Of a DNA stretch of 64,000 bases, positions 37,689 to 47,572 are shown one piece after another. Each line of letters begins with the position of its first letter. Within the stretch, counting starts at the first letter, position 1. Made by a program: the position numbers and the translations under genes. The DNA is from Amycolatopsis solani (GTDB taxonomy: Bacteria > Actinomycetota > Actinomycetes > Mycobacteriales > Pseudonocardiaceae), in NCBI RefSeq assembly GCF_033441515.1, contig NZ_JAWQJT010000003.1, positions 868,001 to 932,000 on the forward strand, read 5' to 3'. The notes beneath the pieces are model-generated. The model was not told the origin of the DNA, did no database searches, and saw only the letters and a list, made by a program, of their open reading frames with translations.

Positions 37689-38720
37689 ATGGCCGGGTTG
37701 CGGTGGCTGCTGGGCCTGCCCGCGCCCGTGTTGCGGGTGCTCGCGGGCCGTCCGGTGGTGGTGGCCGGGCGGCGGCCGGTGCTCTCGGCCCAGGTGCTGA
37801 TGCGGGTGTCGCGGTTCGCGCCGTTCGACGCGCCGCACCGCAACGGCAGCCTTTCGCGGGCCCGGGCCGAGCTGAACCTGGCGGGCGCGCTCGCCGGCGC
37901 GGGCATCTGCCCGGGCGTCCGGACGCGCGACTCGACGTGGCCGGGGCCCGGCGGGCCGCTGCCGCTGCGGTACTACGAACCGGCGGGGGTCCCGGCGCCC
38001 TCCCCGGCCCTCGTGTACTTCCACGGCGGCGGGTTCGTGCTCGGCAGCCTGGACACCCACGAAGGCGCGTGCCGGCTGCTGGCCGAGGAGGCCGGGGTCC
38101 GGGTGGTGTCGATCGGCTACCGGCTGGCGCCGGAACACCCGTTCCCGGCGGCGGCTTCCGACGCGGTGACGGCGTTCGCGTTCGTCCACGAACACGCGCC
38201 GGAGTTCGGCATCGACCCGGCGCGGCTCGCGGTGGGCGGCGACAGCAGCGGCGCCAACCTGGCGGCGGTGGTGGCCCACGCGGCCGCCCGCGGCGAGCTG
38301 CCCCGCCCGGCGTTCAGCCTCCTGCTCACCCCGGCGACGGACGCGCTCGGCGAGTCGCCGTCCCACCAGCAGTTCGGCTGGGGTTTCCGCCTCGACCGCG
38401 ACGAATGGGCCTGGTACCGCGCGCAATACCTGCGCGACCCGGCTTCCTACACCGATCCCCGCGCCTCGGTCGCGTACGACGAGACCGTCGAGGGCCTCCC
38501 GCCGACGTACGTGGCGACGTGCGGCTTCGACCTGCTGCGCGACGAAGGCGAGACCTACGCGGCCAGGCTCGCTTCCGCGGGTGTCCCGCTGGTCCACCGC
38601 CGCCACGAAGGCCAGCTGCACGGCTTCGCGAACCGCGTCGGCATCGACCCGGACGCCCGCGCGGCCATGCTCCACGCGGCCGGAGTGCTACGCGCCGGTC
38701 TCGCCCTGGCCGGGTCGTGA
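37689..38720 (+). CDS. alpha/beta hydrolase (hormone-sensitive lipase type)
   Basis: A carboxylesterase of about 343 residues. The HSL-family oxyanion motif LVYFHGGGFVLGS, nucleophile elbow VGGDSSGANLAAVV, acid residue near FDLLRDEGETYA and catalytic histidine in EGQLHGFANR are all present in the right order. The N-terminal cap region is about 90 residues. The ATG at 37689 is chosen, but in-frame GTG codons at 37653, 37656 and 37668 could also start translation. It likely hydrolyses short-chain esters. A stem-loop with mismatches follows the stop. Confidence 0.85.
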   Translation: MAGLRWLLGLPAPVLRVLAGRPVVVAGRRPVLSAQVLMRVSRFAPFDAPHRNGSLSRARAELNLAGALAGAGICPGVRTRDSTWPGPGGPLPLRYYEPAGVPAPSPALVYFHGGGFVLGSLDTHEGACRLLAEEAGVRVVSIGYRLAPEHPFPAAASDAVTAFAFVHEHAPEFGIDPARLAVGGDSSGANLAAVVAHAAARGELPRPAFSLLLTPATDALGESPSHQQFGWGFRLDRDEWAWYRAQYLRDPASYTDPRASVAYDETVEGLPPTYVATCGFDLLRDEGETYAARLASAGVPLVHRRHEGQLHGFANRVGIDPDARAAMLHAAGVLRAGLALAGS

Positions 38721-38758
38721 GTGTTCAGGAGGGTTCTAACCCGACTAAACACTCACGA
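38715..38758. terminator. imperfect 44-bp hairpin between convergent genes
   Basis: TCGTGAGTGTT (38715-38725) pairs with AACACTCACGA (38748-38758), and an inner GGGTT-CT-AACCC stem forms the tip, with mismatches between. It covers the gap between the hydrolase stop (38720) and the histidine kinase stop (38766), as a bidirectional terminator would. Confidence 0.7.
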
Positions 38759-38765
38759 GGCTTGT

Positions 38766-39890
38766 TCACCGGACCGGCAGGTGCACCGTCACCGCCAGGC
38801 CGCCGCCGACGATCGGCTCCGCCGCCACCGTTCCGCCGTGCGCCGCGACCGCCGCCCGGACGATCGAGAGCCCCAGTCCCGCGCCGTGGCGGGCGGTGCG
38901 GGCGGTGCCCGCGCGGCGGAACGGCTCGAACAGCTCCGCCACCGTCGCCGGGTCCACCAGGCCGCCCGAAGACCGGACGCGCACCGTCGACCACCGCGGG
39001 CCCGGCTGGGTCGTGACCTCCAGCCAGCCGCCCTCGACGTTGTGGCGGACCGCGTTCTCCAGGAGGTTGCCCGCGATCCGCTCCAGCAGCGCCGGGTCGC
39101 CGAACGCCGGCGCCGGCACCACCGCGAACGTCGCGCGGATCCCGCGCTTCTCGGCTTCGAGCCGGACCGCGCGCCAGGCCCGGTCGACCACGAACGCCAG
39201 GTCGACCGGTTCGCGCACGCCGAGCCCGGCGCCGTCGGTGCGGGCCAGCAGCAGCAGCGAGTTCACCAGCTGCCCGGCCCGCTCGGTCGCGTCGCGGACC
39301 ACCCCGCCCATCCGGCGCAGCTCGGCTTCGTCAGCGTCGTCGTCGGCCAGGGTGACGTCGAGTTCCGTGCGGATCACCGACAACGGCGTCCGCAGCTCGT
39401 GGCTCGCGTTCGCGACGAAGTGCCGCTGGGCGTCGAACGCGGCCTGGAGCCGGTCGAGCATGGCGTCGAACGTCTCCGCCAGCACGGCCAGCTCGTCACG
39501 CGGGCGCACCTCGCCGATCCGCTCCCCCAGCGACTCGACCGACAGCCGCCGCGCGGTGCCGGTGATCTCGCGCAGCGGGAGCAGCACGCGGGAGGTGAAC
39601 GTCCAGGCGAGGATCGCCGCGGCCGCCACCACCAGCAGGAACGCGATCGAGCCGAACAGCAGCATCCGGTTGCGGGCGTGCACGCGCAGCTGCTCGGCGA
39701 GCGTCGAGGCGTCGACCCGGACGCCGTCGACGACCACCGTGCTGCCCGGCGGCATCTGCGGCACGGCGTCGAGCGAGTCCCGGACCAGCGTCCAGGCCAG
39801 CCAGAGCAGCAGCAGGCTGACGGCGGCGACCAGCACGGTCGCCAGCAGGGTGATCCGGGCGCGGAGGCTGCGGGTGCCCGGCAGGTTCAC
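38766..39890 (-). CDS. sensor histidine kinase
   Basis: A 374-residue membrane kinase. Two helices (ITLLATVLVAAVSLLLLWLAW and MLLFGSIAFLLVVAAAAILAW) enclose a short extracytoplasmic loop of about 50 residues. Then come a HAMP segment (SRVLLPLREITGTARRLS), the H-box FVANASHELRTPLSVI with phospho-His164, N-box LLENAVRHN and G-box GAGLGLSIVRAAVAAHGG. The GTG at 39890 overlaps the regulator stop (GTGA), so the pair is coupled. The loop is too small to name a signal. Confidence 0.9.
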   Translation of the reverse strand: MNLPGTRSLRARITLLATVLVAAVSLLLLWLAWTLVRDSLDAVPQMPPGSTVVVDGVRVDASTLAEQLRVHARNRMLLFGSIAFLLVVAAAAILAWTFTSRVLLPLREITGTARRLSVESLGERIGEVRPRDELAVLAETFDAMLDRLQAAFDAQRHFVANASHELRTPLSVIRTELDVTLADDDADEAELRRMGGVVRDATERAGQLVNSLLLLARTDGAGLGVREPVDLAFVVDRAWRAVRLEAEKRGIRATFAVVPAPAFGDPALLERIAGNLLENAVRHNVEGGWLEVTTQPGPRWSTVRVRSSGGLVDPATVAELFEPFRRAGTARTARHGAGLGLSIVRAAVAAHGGTVAAEPIVGGGLAVTVHLPVR

Positions 39891-40564
39891 GCGCGTGGCG
39901 CGCCGGGCTCCGGCACCCGGTACCCGGAGCCGACGACGGTCTCGATGATCCCCGGCTCGCCGAGCTTCTTGCGCAACGTCATGACGGTGACCCGGACGGT
40001 CGTGGTGAACGGGTCGGCGTTCTCGTCCCACACCCGTTCGAGCAGTTCCTCGCTGCTGACCACCGAACCGGCGGCCGACAGCAGCACCTCGAGGACACCG
40101 AACTCCTTGCGCGTCAGCTCGACCGGCCCGCTCGCGCGCCGCACGGTCCGCTTGGCCGGGTCCAGCTCGACGTCCCCGGCGGTGAGCAGCGGCGGCGCGG
40201 CCGGCGTGGCGCGGCGGCCGAGCGCCCGGACGCGGGCGACCAGCTCGGGGAAGGCGAACGGCTTCGCGAGGTAGTCGTCGGCCCCGAGGGACAGCCCTTC
40301 GACGCGGTCCGACACCGAGCTGCTCGCGGTGAGCATCAGCACCCGGGTCAGCTCCCCGGACGCGACGATCTCGCGGCACAGCTCGTCCCCGGACATCCCG
40401 GGCAGGTCCCGGTCCAGCAACACGACGTCGTACCGCGTGACGGCGGCCTTCTCGTGGCCGTCGTCCCCGGTGAGCGCCACGTCCACGGCCATGCCTTCGC
40501 GGCGCAGGCCACGGGCGATCGCGTCGGCCAGGGGTTCTTCGTCTTCCACTACCAAAACTCGCAC
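39887..40564 (-). CDS. OmpR/PhoB-type response regulator
   Basis: A 225-residue regulator paired with the downstream kinase. Receiver domain residues 1-115 contain VEDEEPLADAI, phosphoacceptor Asp51 in VVLLDRDLPG, TASSS and the Lys in YLAKPFAFPEL. The winged-helix domain follows (VELTRKEFGVLEVLLSAAGSVVSSEELLERVW and VTVMTLRKKLGEPGIIETVVGSGYRV). The GTG at 40564 removes 24 upstream residues that lack the family pattern. Target genes are unknown; the two-gene operon seems self-contained. Confidence 0.92.
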   Translation of the reverse strand: MRVLVVEDEEPLADAIARGLRREGMAVDVALTGDDGHEKAAVTRYDVVLLDRDLPGMSGDELCREIVASGELTRVLMLTASSSVSDRVEGLSLGADDYLAKPFAFPELVARVRALGRRATPAAPPLLTAGDVELDPAKRTVRRASGPVELTRKEFGVLEVLLSAAGSVVSSEELLERVWDENADPFTTTVRVTVMTLRKKLGEPGIIETVVGSGYRVPEPGAPRA

Positions 40565-40599
40565 GAGACCACAATCCCATAACTTCCTGAGAGTGCCCT

Positions 40600-42093
40600 T
40601 TAAGGACTCGACGGCACCCACCGCAAGGCGAACCACAACCGCATCCGGACGTCCGGATCCGCCAGGTCCACGTCCAGGGCCTTCTCCACCTGGGCGATCC
40701 GGTGCCGGACGCTGTTGCGGTGCACGCCCAGCTCCGCCGCGGTCGGCTCCCAGCCGCCGTGGTGCGCCAGCCAGGTGCGCAGCGTCCGGACCAGCTCACG
40801 GTCCCCCGCTTCGTCGAGCGCGACCAGCGGTTCGAGGGCCTTCTCCGCGAAGCCCCGGGAAGCGTCCGGGGCCAGCAGTGCGTCGAAGTCCGAAGCACTG
40901 GCCACGACCGGGCGGCCCAGCGCCCGGGCCCGGGCCAGCAGCAGCTCGAGTTCCGGCTCCGAAAGCCGGTCGGCGGGCGCCGGCGAACCCACCGCCGTCA
41001 GCCAGCCGGCCGACCGCAGCTCCTCGAGCACCGCAGGCGACGGCGACGACCCCGCGATCGCCACGAACGAAGGTCCGGGCCGCACCGACACCAACGGTGT
41101 GTCGAGCCGCGCCCGCAACCAGTCCGGGCGCTGGGCCACCTCCCCCGGGCCACGGCGGTACGCCGTCCCCGCGACGAGCCGGACGACTTCCGCCCCGACC
41201 AGTGTCCGGGCCACGCCGCGGGGTGACGTCCGGCCCAGGAGCAGGCCGGTCGCCGCCGTGCCCAGCTCGGCCGCGTCCGAGCCGGCGCGCCCGACCAGGC
41301 CGAGCAGCGCCGCGCCGACGGCGAGGATCGCCCGGTCGGCGCCGTCGAAGCGCCGGGTCCGGCCGACGACCAGCAGGTGCGACGCCGTCGCCTGCGGGTA
41401 GACCGGCTGGACCACCACGAAGCTGTCCCCCACCTCGGTGGTCGCGCTGCGGATGCCGCTGCCCGCGCGCACGGTCGCCATCAGCTCCCGCACCTGCGGT
41501 GGCAGCGGCGCGGGCGCGTCGTGCGCCGAGGCGAGAGCGTCCCCTTCGCCGACCAGCGCGACCCACGACCCCAGCCGCGCCGCGAGCGACGACGTCAGCT
41601 CGCCCAGCCCGCCGCCCGCGGCGCGCGTCAGCGTCTCCCGCGCCGCGGTGATCCGCCGCTGCTCCCGCTGCGCGGCCTCGGTCAGCGCGACCGACACCGC
41701 CCGGTTGACGGCCAGGAACGGCGTCCGCGCCGGCACCACCAGCAACGGCAGCCCGTGCCGCGCGCAGGCCCGGCGCAGCGGTTCCGGCAGCGTCTCGTGC
41801 ACCGACGGCGTCAGCCCGAACCCGAGCGCCGTCACGCCGGCGTCGCGCAGCCCGCGCACGTACCGGTCGATCCGCTCCGGCAGGTTCACCCCCGCGGTGA
41901 GGATCAGCTCGCCGCCCACCAGGTACGGCACCGGGTCCTGCAGCTCGCTCACGTGGGCCCAGCGCACGGGCAGGTCCAGCGCGCCCGGCCGCAGCGTCTC
42001 GCGGACGACCTCCAGCGCGAGCTCCCGGTTGCCGACCACGTCCCGTAACGGGACATTCACCTCGGAGGACAGTGGATCCAGGGTATGGGTCAT
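40600..42093 (-). CDS. PucR-family regulator of the guanidino-compound operon
   Basis: A 497-residue protein with an N-terminal purine-catabolism PucR domain (PLRDVVGNRELALEVVRETL, GGELILTAGV, ALGFGLTPSVHETLPEPLRRAC), a central variable region and a C-terminal helix-turn-helix (HHGGWEPTAAELGVHRNSVRHRIAQVEKAL, about residues 455-484). It diverges from a five-gene transport and catabolic operon across 101 bp with a palindrome, so it probably controls that operon. The N-terminal domain may sense the substrate or a nucleotide. Confidence 0.85.
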   Translation of the reverse strand: MTHTLDPLSSEVNVPLRDVVGNRELALEVVRETLRPGALDLPVRWAHVSELQDPVPYLVGGELILTAGVNLPERIDRYVRGLRDAGVTALGFGLTPSVHETLPEPLRRACARHGLPLLVVPARTPFLAVNRAVSVALTEAAQREQRRITAARETLTRAAGGGLGELTSSLAARLGSWVALVGEGDALASAHDAPAPLPPQVRELMATVRAGSGIRSATTEVGDSFVVVQPVYPQATASHLLVVGRTRRFDGADRAILAVGAALLGLVGRAGSDAAELGTAATGLLLGRTSPRGVARTLVGAEVVRLVAGTAYRRGPGEVAQRPDWLRARLDTPLVSVRPGPSFVAIAGSSPSPAVLEELRSAGWLTAVGSPAPADRLSEPELELLLARARALGRPVVASASDFDALLAPDASRGFAEKALEPLVALDEAGDRELVRTLRTWLAHHGGWEPTAAELGVHRNSVRHRIAQVEKALDVDLADPDVRMRLWFALRWVPSSP

Positions 42094-42099
42094 TCCGTC

Positions 42100-42120
42100 T
42101 CCACGAAGTCGACTTGTGGA
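42100..42120. promoter_or_regulatory. palindromic putative operator of the PucR regulator
   Basis: The arms TCCACGAAGTC and GACTTGTGGA form an inverted repeat with one extra base, centred on the perfect 10-bp palindrome AAGTCGACTT. It sits 7 bp upstream of the PucR-type start (42093) and 75 bp before the permease start, fitting autoregulation together with control of the divergent operon. Confidence 0.5.
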
Positions 42121-42194
42121 CGAATCATCCCATGCCGGAGGGGGCGCGGCCGAATCTACGGTGACCCGAACACCACCAAGGCAAGGAGGACGCC

Positions 42195-43640
42195 GTGACC
42201 GGGGACTACGTGGTCATCGCCCTGTACATCGCGGGCATGCTCGGGGTCGGCTGGTACGGCCTCCGGCTCGCGAAGACGAAGTCCGACTACCTGGTCGCCG
42301 GGCGGCGGCTCGGCTGGTTCATGTACTCCGGCACGATGTCGGCCGTCGTCCTCGGCGGCGCGTCCACCGTCGGCGGCGTGAAGCTCGGCTACACCTACGG
42401 CATCTCCGGCATGTGGCTGGTCGTCAGCATCGGCGTCGGCATCCTCGTGCTGCACACGCTGTTCGCGCGCCGGCTGGTGAAGCTCAAGGTCTACACCGTC
42501 GGCGAGATGCTCGACCTGCGCTACGGCGGCCGCACGAGCGCGGTGTCCGGCGTGGTGATGTGGGGCTACACGCTGATGCTCACGGTCACCTCGACGCTGG
42601 CGTTCGCGACCATCTTCAAGGTGCTCTTCGACCTGCCGAACTGGGCGGGCATCGCGATCGGCGGCTCGATCGTCGTCCTGTACTCGGTGCTCGGCGGCAT
42701 GTGGTCGATCACGCTCACCGACATCGCCCAGTTCGTCATCAAGACCATCGGCATCCTGGCGATCCTGCTGCCGGTCGCGATTTCTTCCGCGGGCGGCTTC
42801 TCCGGCATGAGCGAGAAGCTCGACGCGAGCTTCTTCAGCTTCACCTCGATCGGCACCGACACGATCATCACCTACTTCGTCATCTACACCTTCGGCCTGC
42901 TCATCGGCCAGGACATCTGGCAGCGCGTGTTCACCGCCCGCACGCCGGGGATCGCGACCTCCGGCGGCATCACCTCCGGCGTCTACTGCCTGGTCTACGG
43001 CCTGGCCGGCGCCCTGATCGGCACCGCGGCACACACGCTCTACCCGGACCTCGCCAGCGCGCAGGACGCCTTCGCGACGATCGTCGAGCGCCTGCTCCCG
43101 ACCGGCGTCCGCGGCCTGGTGCTGGCGGCCGCGCTGTCGGCGATGATGTCGACCGCGAGCGGCGCGCTGATCGCGTGCTCCACCACCACGACGTCGGACC
43201 TGCTGACCAAGATCGGCCTCAAGAAGGGCGGCGAGGTCAGCCGCAACCGGATCGCCACGCTCGTGCTGGGCCTGCTGGCCATCGGCATCGCGATGGTCGT
43301 CGACGACGTCGTCAACGCCCTGACCATCGCCTACGACATCCTGGTCGGCGGCCTGCTGGTGGCAATCGTCGGCGCGCTGTTCTGGAAGCGCGGCACCCGC
43401 CAGGGCGCGTACGCGTCGATGGTGGCCGGCACGGTGTCGGTGGTCGCGTTCATGATCATCGACGGCGTCGACGCCAACACCCCGATCTACTGGGGCCTCG
43501 GCGCGAGCCTGGTGGTGTACCTGGCCGTCAGCTTCGCGACGCCCCGCACGGCCGACTCGATCCTCTCCGTCTGGACCCGCCGCCTCGCCGGCGACGACAC
43601 GCACACCCCGACCCGCGAACAGGAGCCCAGCAGTGCCTAA
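42195..43640 (+). CDS. sodium:solute symporter
   Basis: A 481-residue SSS-family transporter with about thirteen helices. The N-terminus [46 protein letters not shown] is the signature start of the family. [27 protein letters not shown] and [29 protein letters not shown] carry the two SSS consensus regions. AAGGAGGACGCC precedes the GTG. It is the first gene of the operon and presumably imports the guanidino compound, arginine or a precursor. The last 8 nt overlap the ureohydrolase start. Confidence 0.92.
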   Translation: MTGDYVVIALYIAGMLGVGWYGLRLAKTKSDYLVAGRRLGWFMYSGTMSAVVLGGASTVGGVKLGYTYGISGMWLVVSIGVGILVLHTLFARRLVKLKVYTVGEMLDLRYGGRTSAVSGVVMWGYTLMLTVTSTLAFATIFKVLFDLPNWAGIAIGGSIVVLYSVLGGMWSITLTDIAQFVIKTIGILAILLPVAISSAGGFSGMSEKLDASFFSFTSIGTDTIITYFVIYTFGLLIGQDIWQRVFTARTPGIATSGGITSGVYCLVYGLAGALIGTAAHTLYPDLASAQDAFATIVERLLPTGVRGLVLAAALSAMMSTASGALIACSTTTTSDLLTKIGLKKGGEVSRNRIATLVLGLLAIGIAMVVDDVVNALTIAYDILVGGLLVAIVGALFWKRGTRQGAYASMVAGTVSVVAFMIIDGVDANTPIYWGLGASLVVYLAVSFATPRTADSILSVWTRRLAGDDTHTPTREQEPSSA

Positions 43641-44577
43641 CACCGGACCCCTCGACTCGTCGCGCATCCCCCGGTTCGCCGGCTTCGCGACCTTCGCCCG
43701 GCTGCCGCGGATCGACCAGGTCGACCACGCCGACATCGCCGTGGTCGGGGTGCCCTTCGACTCCGGCGTGTCCTACCGGCCCGGTGCGCGGTTCGGCCCG
43801 GCGGCGGTGCGCGAGGCGAGCCGGCTGCTGCGGCCGTACCACCCGGAGCTGGACGTCTCGCCGTTCGCCGAGAAGCAGGTCGTCGACGCCGGGGACATCG
43901 CGGTCAACCCGTTCAACATCGGCGAAGCGATCGAGACGCTGCAGCAGGAAGCCGAAGCGCTGCAGGCGAACGGGACGCGGCTGGTGACCGTCGGCGGCGA
44001 CCACACCATCGCGCTGCCGCTGCTGCGGGCCGCGGCGAAGCAGCACGGACCCGTTGCCCTGCTGCACTTCGACGCGCACCTCGACACCTGGGACACCTAC
44101 TTCGGCGAGCCGTACACCCACGGCACCCCGTTCCGGCGGGCGTCGGAGGAAGGCATCCTCGACACCAGCGCGCTGTCGCACGTCGGCACGCGCGGGCCGC
44201 TGTACGGCAAGCGCGACCTCGAAGAGGACCGCCGGCTCGGCTTCGGCATCGTGACTTCCGGCGACGTCCTGCGCCGCGGCATCGACGAGACCGTCGACGC
44301 GCTGCGGCAGCGCATCGGCGACCGGCCGCTCTACGTGTCGGTCGACATCGACGTGCTCGACCCGGCCCACGCGCCCGGCACCGGCACCCCCGAGGCGGGC
44401 GGGATGACCAGCCGCGAGCTACTGGAAATCCTGCGCGGGCTGCGCGACCTGAACCTCGTCGGCGCGGACGTCGTCGAGCTCGCCCCGGCTTACGACCACG
44501 CCGAGATCACCGCCATCGCGGCCTCCCACGTCGCCTACGACCTGGTGAGCCTGCTGTCGCTGGGGAAGGGCGCATGA
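43633..44577 (+). CDS. ureohydrolase (guanidinobutyrase or agmatinase)
   Basis: A 314-residue manganese ureohydrolase that releases urea from a guanidino compound. Metal-binding motifs are clear: [25 protein letters not shown] and [19 protein letters not shown]. The family includes agmatinase, arginase-like and 4-guanidinobutyrase enzymes. Because the next genes encode a ThDP decarboxylase and an aldehyde dehydrogenase, 4-guanidinobutyrate is the best substrate guess. The GTG at 43633 lies 8 nt inside the symporter gene behind AGGAG. Agmatine remains possible. Confidence 0.9.
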   Translation: MPNTGPLDSSRIPRFAGFATFARLPRIDQVDHADIAVVGVPFDSGVSYRPGARFGPAAVREASRLLRPYHPELDVSPFAEKQVVDAGDIAVNPFNIGEAIETLQQEAEALQANGTRLVTVGGDHTIALPLLRAAAKQHGPVALLHFDAHLDTWDTYFGEPYTHGTPFRRASEEGILDTSALSHVGTRGPLYGKRDLEEDRRLGFGIVTSGDVLRRGIDETVDALRQRIGDRPLYVSVDIDVLDPAHAPGTGTPEAGGMTSRELLEILRGLRDLNLVGADVVELAPAYDHAEITAIAASHVAYDLVSLLSLGKGA

Positions 44578-46217
44578 CGCGCATCGGCGGCGACGTCGTC
44601 GTCGAAACCCTCCGCGCGCTGGGCGCCGACACGGTGTTCGGCCTGCCGGGCCAGCACGCGCTGGGCCTGTTCGAAGCGCTGCGGCGCGCGGACGACCTGC
44701 GCGTGATCAGCGGGCGCGTGGAGAACAACCTCGCCTTCGCCGCCGACGGGTTCGCCCGCGCACGGCTCGCGGCCCAGCCCGACGGCCCGGTGCCGGTGAC
44801 GCCCATGATCGTCTCGACCGGCCCGGGCGCGCTGCTGACGCTGGCTTCCCTGCAGGAGTCGCGGGCGGCTTCGGTGCCGGTGCTCGGGATCTCCAGCCAG
44901 GTCCCGGTCGCCGGCCTCGGCGGCGGGCGGCACGGCTACCTGCACGAGCTGCCCGACCAGCAGGCGAGCTTCCGCGATGTCGTGAAGTCGGTGCACGTCG
45001 TGCGCCGCGCGAGCCAGATCCCGACGGCCTTGCGGGAGGCGTGGACGTCGGCGGCGACCGCGCCCTACGGCCCGGTGTGGGTCGAGATCCCCCAGGACGT
45101 GCTGCTCGGGCCGGCCGGCGTCCCGCCGATCACGTCGGTGTCGGCCGCTCCCCCGTTGCTGGAACCCCTGCCGGAGCTGGTCACCGCGGCCGCCGATCTC
45201 TTGGCGGCGGCGAAGAACCCGGTGATCCTGGCGGGCGGCGGCGCGCTGCGGTCCGGCGCGCACGCCGAGCTGACGGCGCTGGCCGAGGCCCTGCGCGCCC
45301 CGGTGATTTCGACGTTCGGCGGCAAGGGCGTCTTCGGCTGGGACCACGAGCTGTCCGGGCGGTCGTGGCTGGAGGACTGGCACACCACGGAGTTCCTCGC
45401 GGGGGCCGACGTGCTGCTCGTGCTCGGGTCCGGACTGGGCGAGCTGTCCAGCAACTACCGTGAGTTCGCCCCGCGCGGCCGGGTGATCCAGGTCGAGGCC
45501 GACCTGGGCAAGCTGGAGTCGAACTACCCCGGCCTGGGTATCCACGCCGACGTCAAGCTCACCCTGCAGGCGCTGCTGGAGTGGGTGCCGATGCGGGCGT
45601 CCGACGGCCGGGCGGAAGCCGCGGTCTCTTCGCTGCTTTCCCGCGTCGAGTCGCGATTGGACGGTCAGGACCTGGCCGTCGAGCGCAAGCTGATCGACGA
45701 CATCCGCGCGGCGCTCCCCGAAGGCACGCAGACGTTCTGGGACATGACGATCGCCGCGTACTGGGCCTGGTCGGCGTGGAACCCCGAGGGCGCGCCGATC
45801 CACACCGCCCAGGGCGCGGGCGGGCTGGGCTACGGCCTCCCGGGCGCGCTCGGCGGCGCGGCGGCCGGCCGTCCGACGCTGGCCGTGTCCGGCGACGGCG
45901 GCGCGATGTACGGCGTCGCCGAGCTGGCCACCGCGGTGCAGCACGGCCTCGACGTCACGTGGCTGATCGTCGACGACGGCGGGTACGGCGTCCTGCGGGA
46001 GTACCTGACCGACGCTTTCGGGCACACCACGGCCACCGAGCTGGCCCGGCCCGACTTCGTGGCGCTGGCTTCGTCCTTCGGCGTGCCCGCGACGCTGTCC
46101 ACTCCGGACACCGTGGGCGCCGACCTCGCCGCAGCACTGCGGACGCCCGGGCCGTCCGTCGTCGTCCTCCCCGCCCTGCTGAAGCTGTTCGCGCCGACCC
46201 ACCTGGAGCAGGCATGA
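44574..46217 (+). CDS. ThDP-dependent decarboxylase, probably 5-guanidino-2-oxopentanoate
   Basis: A 547-residue enzyme of the acetolactate-synthase/decarboxylase family. The activating glutamate is in [18 protein letters not shown]; the thiamine diphosphate site begins [17 protein letters not shown] and ends [10 protein letters not shown], with the usual spacing of about 28 residues. The FAD-binding middle domain looks reduced. In arginine catabolism by the transaminase pathway, AruI decarboxylates 2-ketoarginine to 4-guanidinobutyraldehyde, and the neighbours here are exactly the next two enzymes. ATGA overlaps link it on both sides. Acetolactate synthase is excluded by context. Confidence 0.82.
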   Translation: MTRIGGDVVVETLRALGADTVFGLPGQHALGLFEALRRADDLRVISGRVENNLAFAADGFARARLAAQPDGPVPVTPMIVSTGPGALLTLASLQESRAASVPVLGISSQVPVAGLGGGRHGYLHELPDQQASFRDVVKSVHVVRRASQIPTALREAWTSAATAPYGPVWVEIPQDVLLGPAGVPPITSVSAAPPLLEPLPELVTAAADLLAAAKNPVILAGGGALRSGAHAELTALAEALRAPVISTFGGKGVFGWDHELSGRSWLEDWHTTEFLAGADVLLVLGSGLGELSSNYREFAPRGRVIQVEADLGKLESNYPGLGIHADVKLTLQALLEWVPMRASDGRAEAAVSSLLSRVESRLDGQDLAVERKLIDDIRAALPEGTQTFWDMTIAAYWAWSAWNPEGAPIHTAQGAGGLGYGLPGALGGAAAGRPTLAVSGDGGAMYGVAELATAVQHGLDVTWLIVDDGGYGVLREYLTDAFGHTTATELARPDFVALASSFGVPATLSTPDTVGADLAAALRTPGPSVVVLPALLKLFAPTHLEQA

Positions 46218-47572
46218 CCCGTACCCTCGACCTGACCGACCCGGCGACCGGCGAGGTGTTCGGCACCAGCCCGGTCGCCTCGCAGTCCGATGTGGACACG
46301 GCGCTGGCGGGAGCCGCGCAAGCGTTTGCGGTGTGGCGTCGGAGCACTCCGGCGCAGCGTCAGCTCGCGCTGCTGAAGATCGCCGACGCCCTGGAGGCCC
46401 GGGCCGCGGAGTTCGCCGACCTGGAGGTGCGCGAGACCGGCAAGATCCGGTCGGTCGTCCTCGAGGAGGAGATCCCGGAGTGCGTGAGCGCGCTGCGGTT
46501 CTTCGCCGGCGCCGCGCGGCACCTGGAGGGCACCGCGGCCGGGGAGTACGCGCCCGGCCACACGTCGGTGATCCGCCGCGAGCCGGTCGGGGTCTGCGCG
46601 CAGATCGCGCCGTGGAACTACCCGCTGATGATGGCGGTCTGGAAGATCGCGCCGGCGCTGGCCGCGGGCAACACCGTGGTGCTCAAGCCGGCCGAGACGA
46701 CGCCGTCGACCGCCGTGCTGCTGGCCCAGGTCGCGGCGGAGTTCCTGCCGTCGGGCGCGTTCACCGTGCTGACCGGCGACCGCGACACGGGCCGGGCTCT
46801 GGTTCGCCACCCGAGCACGGACCTGGTGTCGATCACCGGGTCGACGCGGGCGGGCATCGACGTCGCCACCGTCGCGGCCGCCGACCTCAAGCGCACGCAC
46901 CTGGAGCTCGGCGGCAACGCGCCGCTGCTGATCTTCCCCGACGCTGACCTGGCCGCGACGGCCGAGGGCATCGTGGGCGCCGCGTTCTACAACGCGGGCC
47001 AGGACTGCACCGCGGGCAGCCGGGTGCTGGTGCACGAGTCGATCCACGACGACTTCGTCGCTTCGCTGGCGAAGGCCGCCGCGGCGCAGACGCCGGGCGT
47101 CGACTACGGGCCGCTGAACAGCGCGGCGCAGTTCTCGCGCGTCGAAGGCCTCATCTCGCGGCTCCCGGCGCACGCGCGGATCGAAACCGGCGGCACGCGG
47201 TTCGGCTCCCAGGGGTTCTACTTCTCCCCCACCGTGGTTTCCGGGCTGCGGCAGGACGACGAGATCGTCCAGGAGGAGATCTTCGGCCCGGTGATCACGG
47301 TCCAGTCCTTTTCGGACGAAGCCGCCGGGGTCGCGCTGGCCAACGGCGTCCCGTACGGGCTGGCGTCATCGGTGTGGACTCGCGATCTGGCGATCGCCGC
47401 GCGGGTGTCGGCCGAACTGGACTTCGGCTGCGTGTGGGTGAACACGCACGGCCCGCTGGTCGCGGAGATGCCGCACGGCGGGTTCGGCCACTCCGGCCAC
47501 GGCAAGGACCTCTCGGCGTACGCCTTCGCCGAGTACACCCGCGTCAAGCACGTGATGACGAGGTTCGCATGA
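46214..47572 (+). CDS. aldehyde dehydrogenase (aminobutyraldehyde / guanidinobutyraldehyde type)
   Basis: A 452-residue NAD-dependent aldehyde dehydrogenase. Motifs: [34 protein letters not shown] in the cofactor fold, ITGSTRAG, HLELGGNAPLLIF with the general base Glu, and NAGQDCTAGSRVLVHES with the catalytic cysteine. The length is short because the N-terminal extension of other classes is missing, as in gamma-aminobutyraldehyde dehydrogenases. It should oxidise 4-guanidinobutyraldehyde to 4-guanidinobutyrate for the ureohydrolase. The ATG at 46214 overlaps the decarboxylase stop. Confidence 0.9.
   Translation: MTRTLDLTDPATGEVFGTSPVASQSDVDTALAGAAQAFAVWRRSTPAQRQLALLKIADALEARAAEFADLEVRETGKIRSVVLEEEIPECVSALRFFAGAARHLEGTAAGEYAPGHTSVIRREPVGVCAQIAPWNYPLMMAVWKIAPALAAGNTVVLKPAETTPSTAVLLAQVAAEFLPSGAFTVLTGDRDTGRALVRHPSTDLVSITGSTRAGIDVATVAAADLKRTHLELGGNAPLLIFPDADLAATAEGIVGAAFYNAGQDCTAGSRVLVHESIHDDFVASLAKAAAAQTPGVDYGPLNSAAQFSRVEGLISRLPAHARIETGGTRFGSQGFYFSPTVVSGLRQDDEIVQEEIFGPVITVQSFSDEAAGVALANGVPYGLASSVWTRDLAIAARVSAELDFGCVWVNTHGPLVAEMPHGGFGHSGHGKDLSAYAFAEYTRVKHVMTRFA

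Noticed and set aside
44574..46217. Acetolactate synthase for branched-chain amino acids
   Set aside because: No small subunit or ilv genes nearby; the aldehyde dehydrogenase and ureohydrolase neighbours point to a catabolic decarboxylase.
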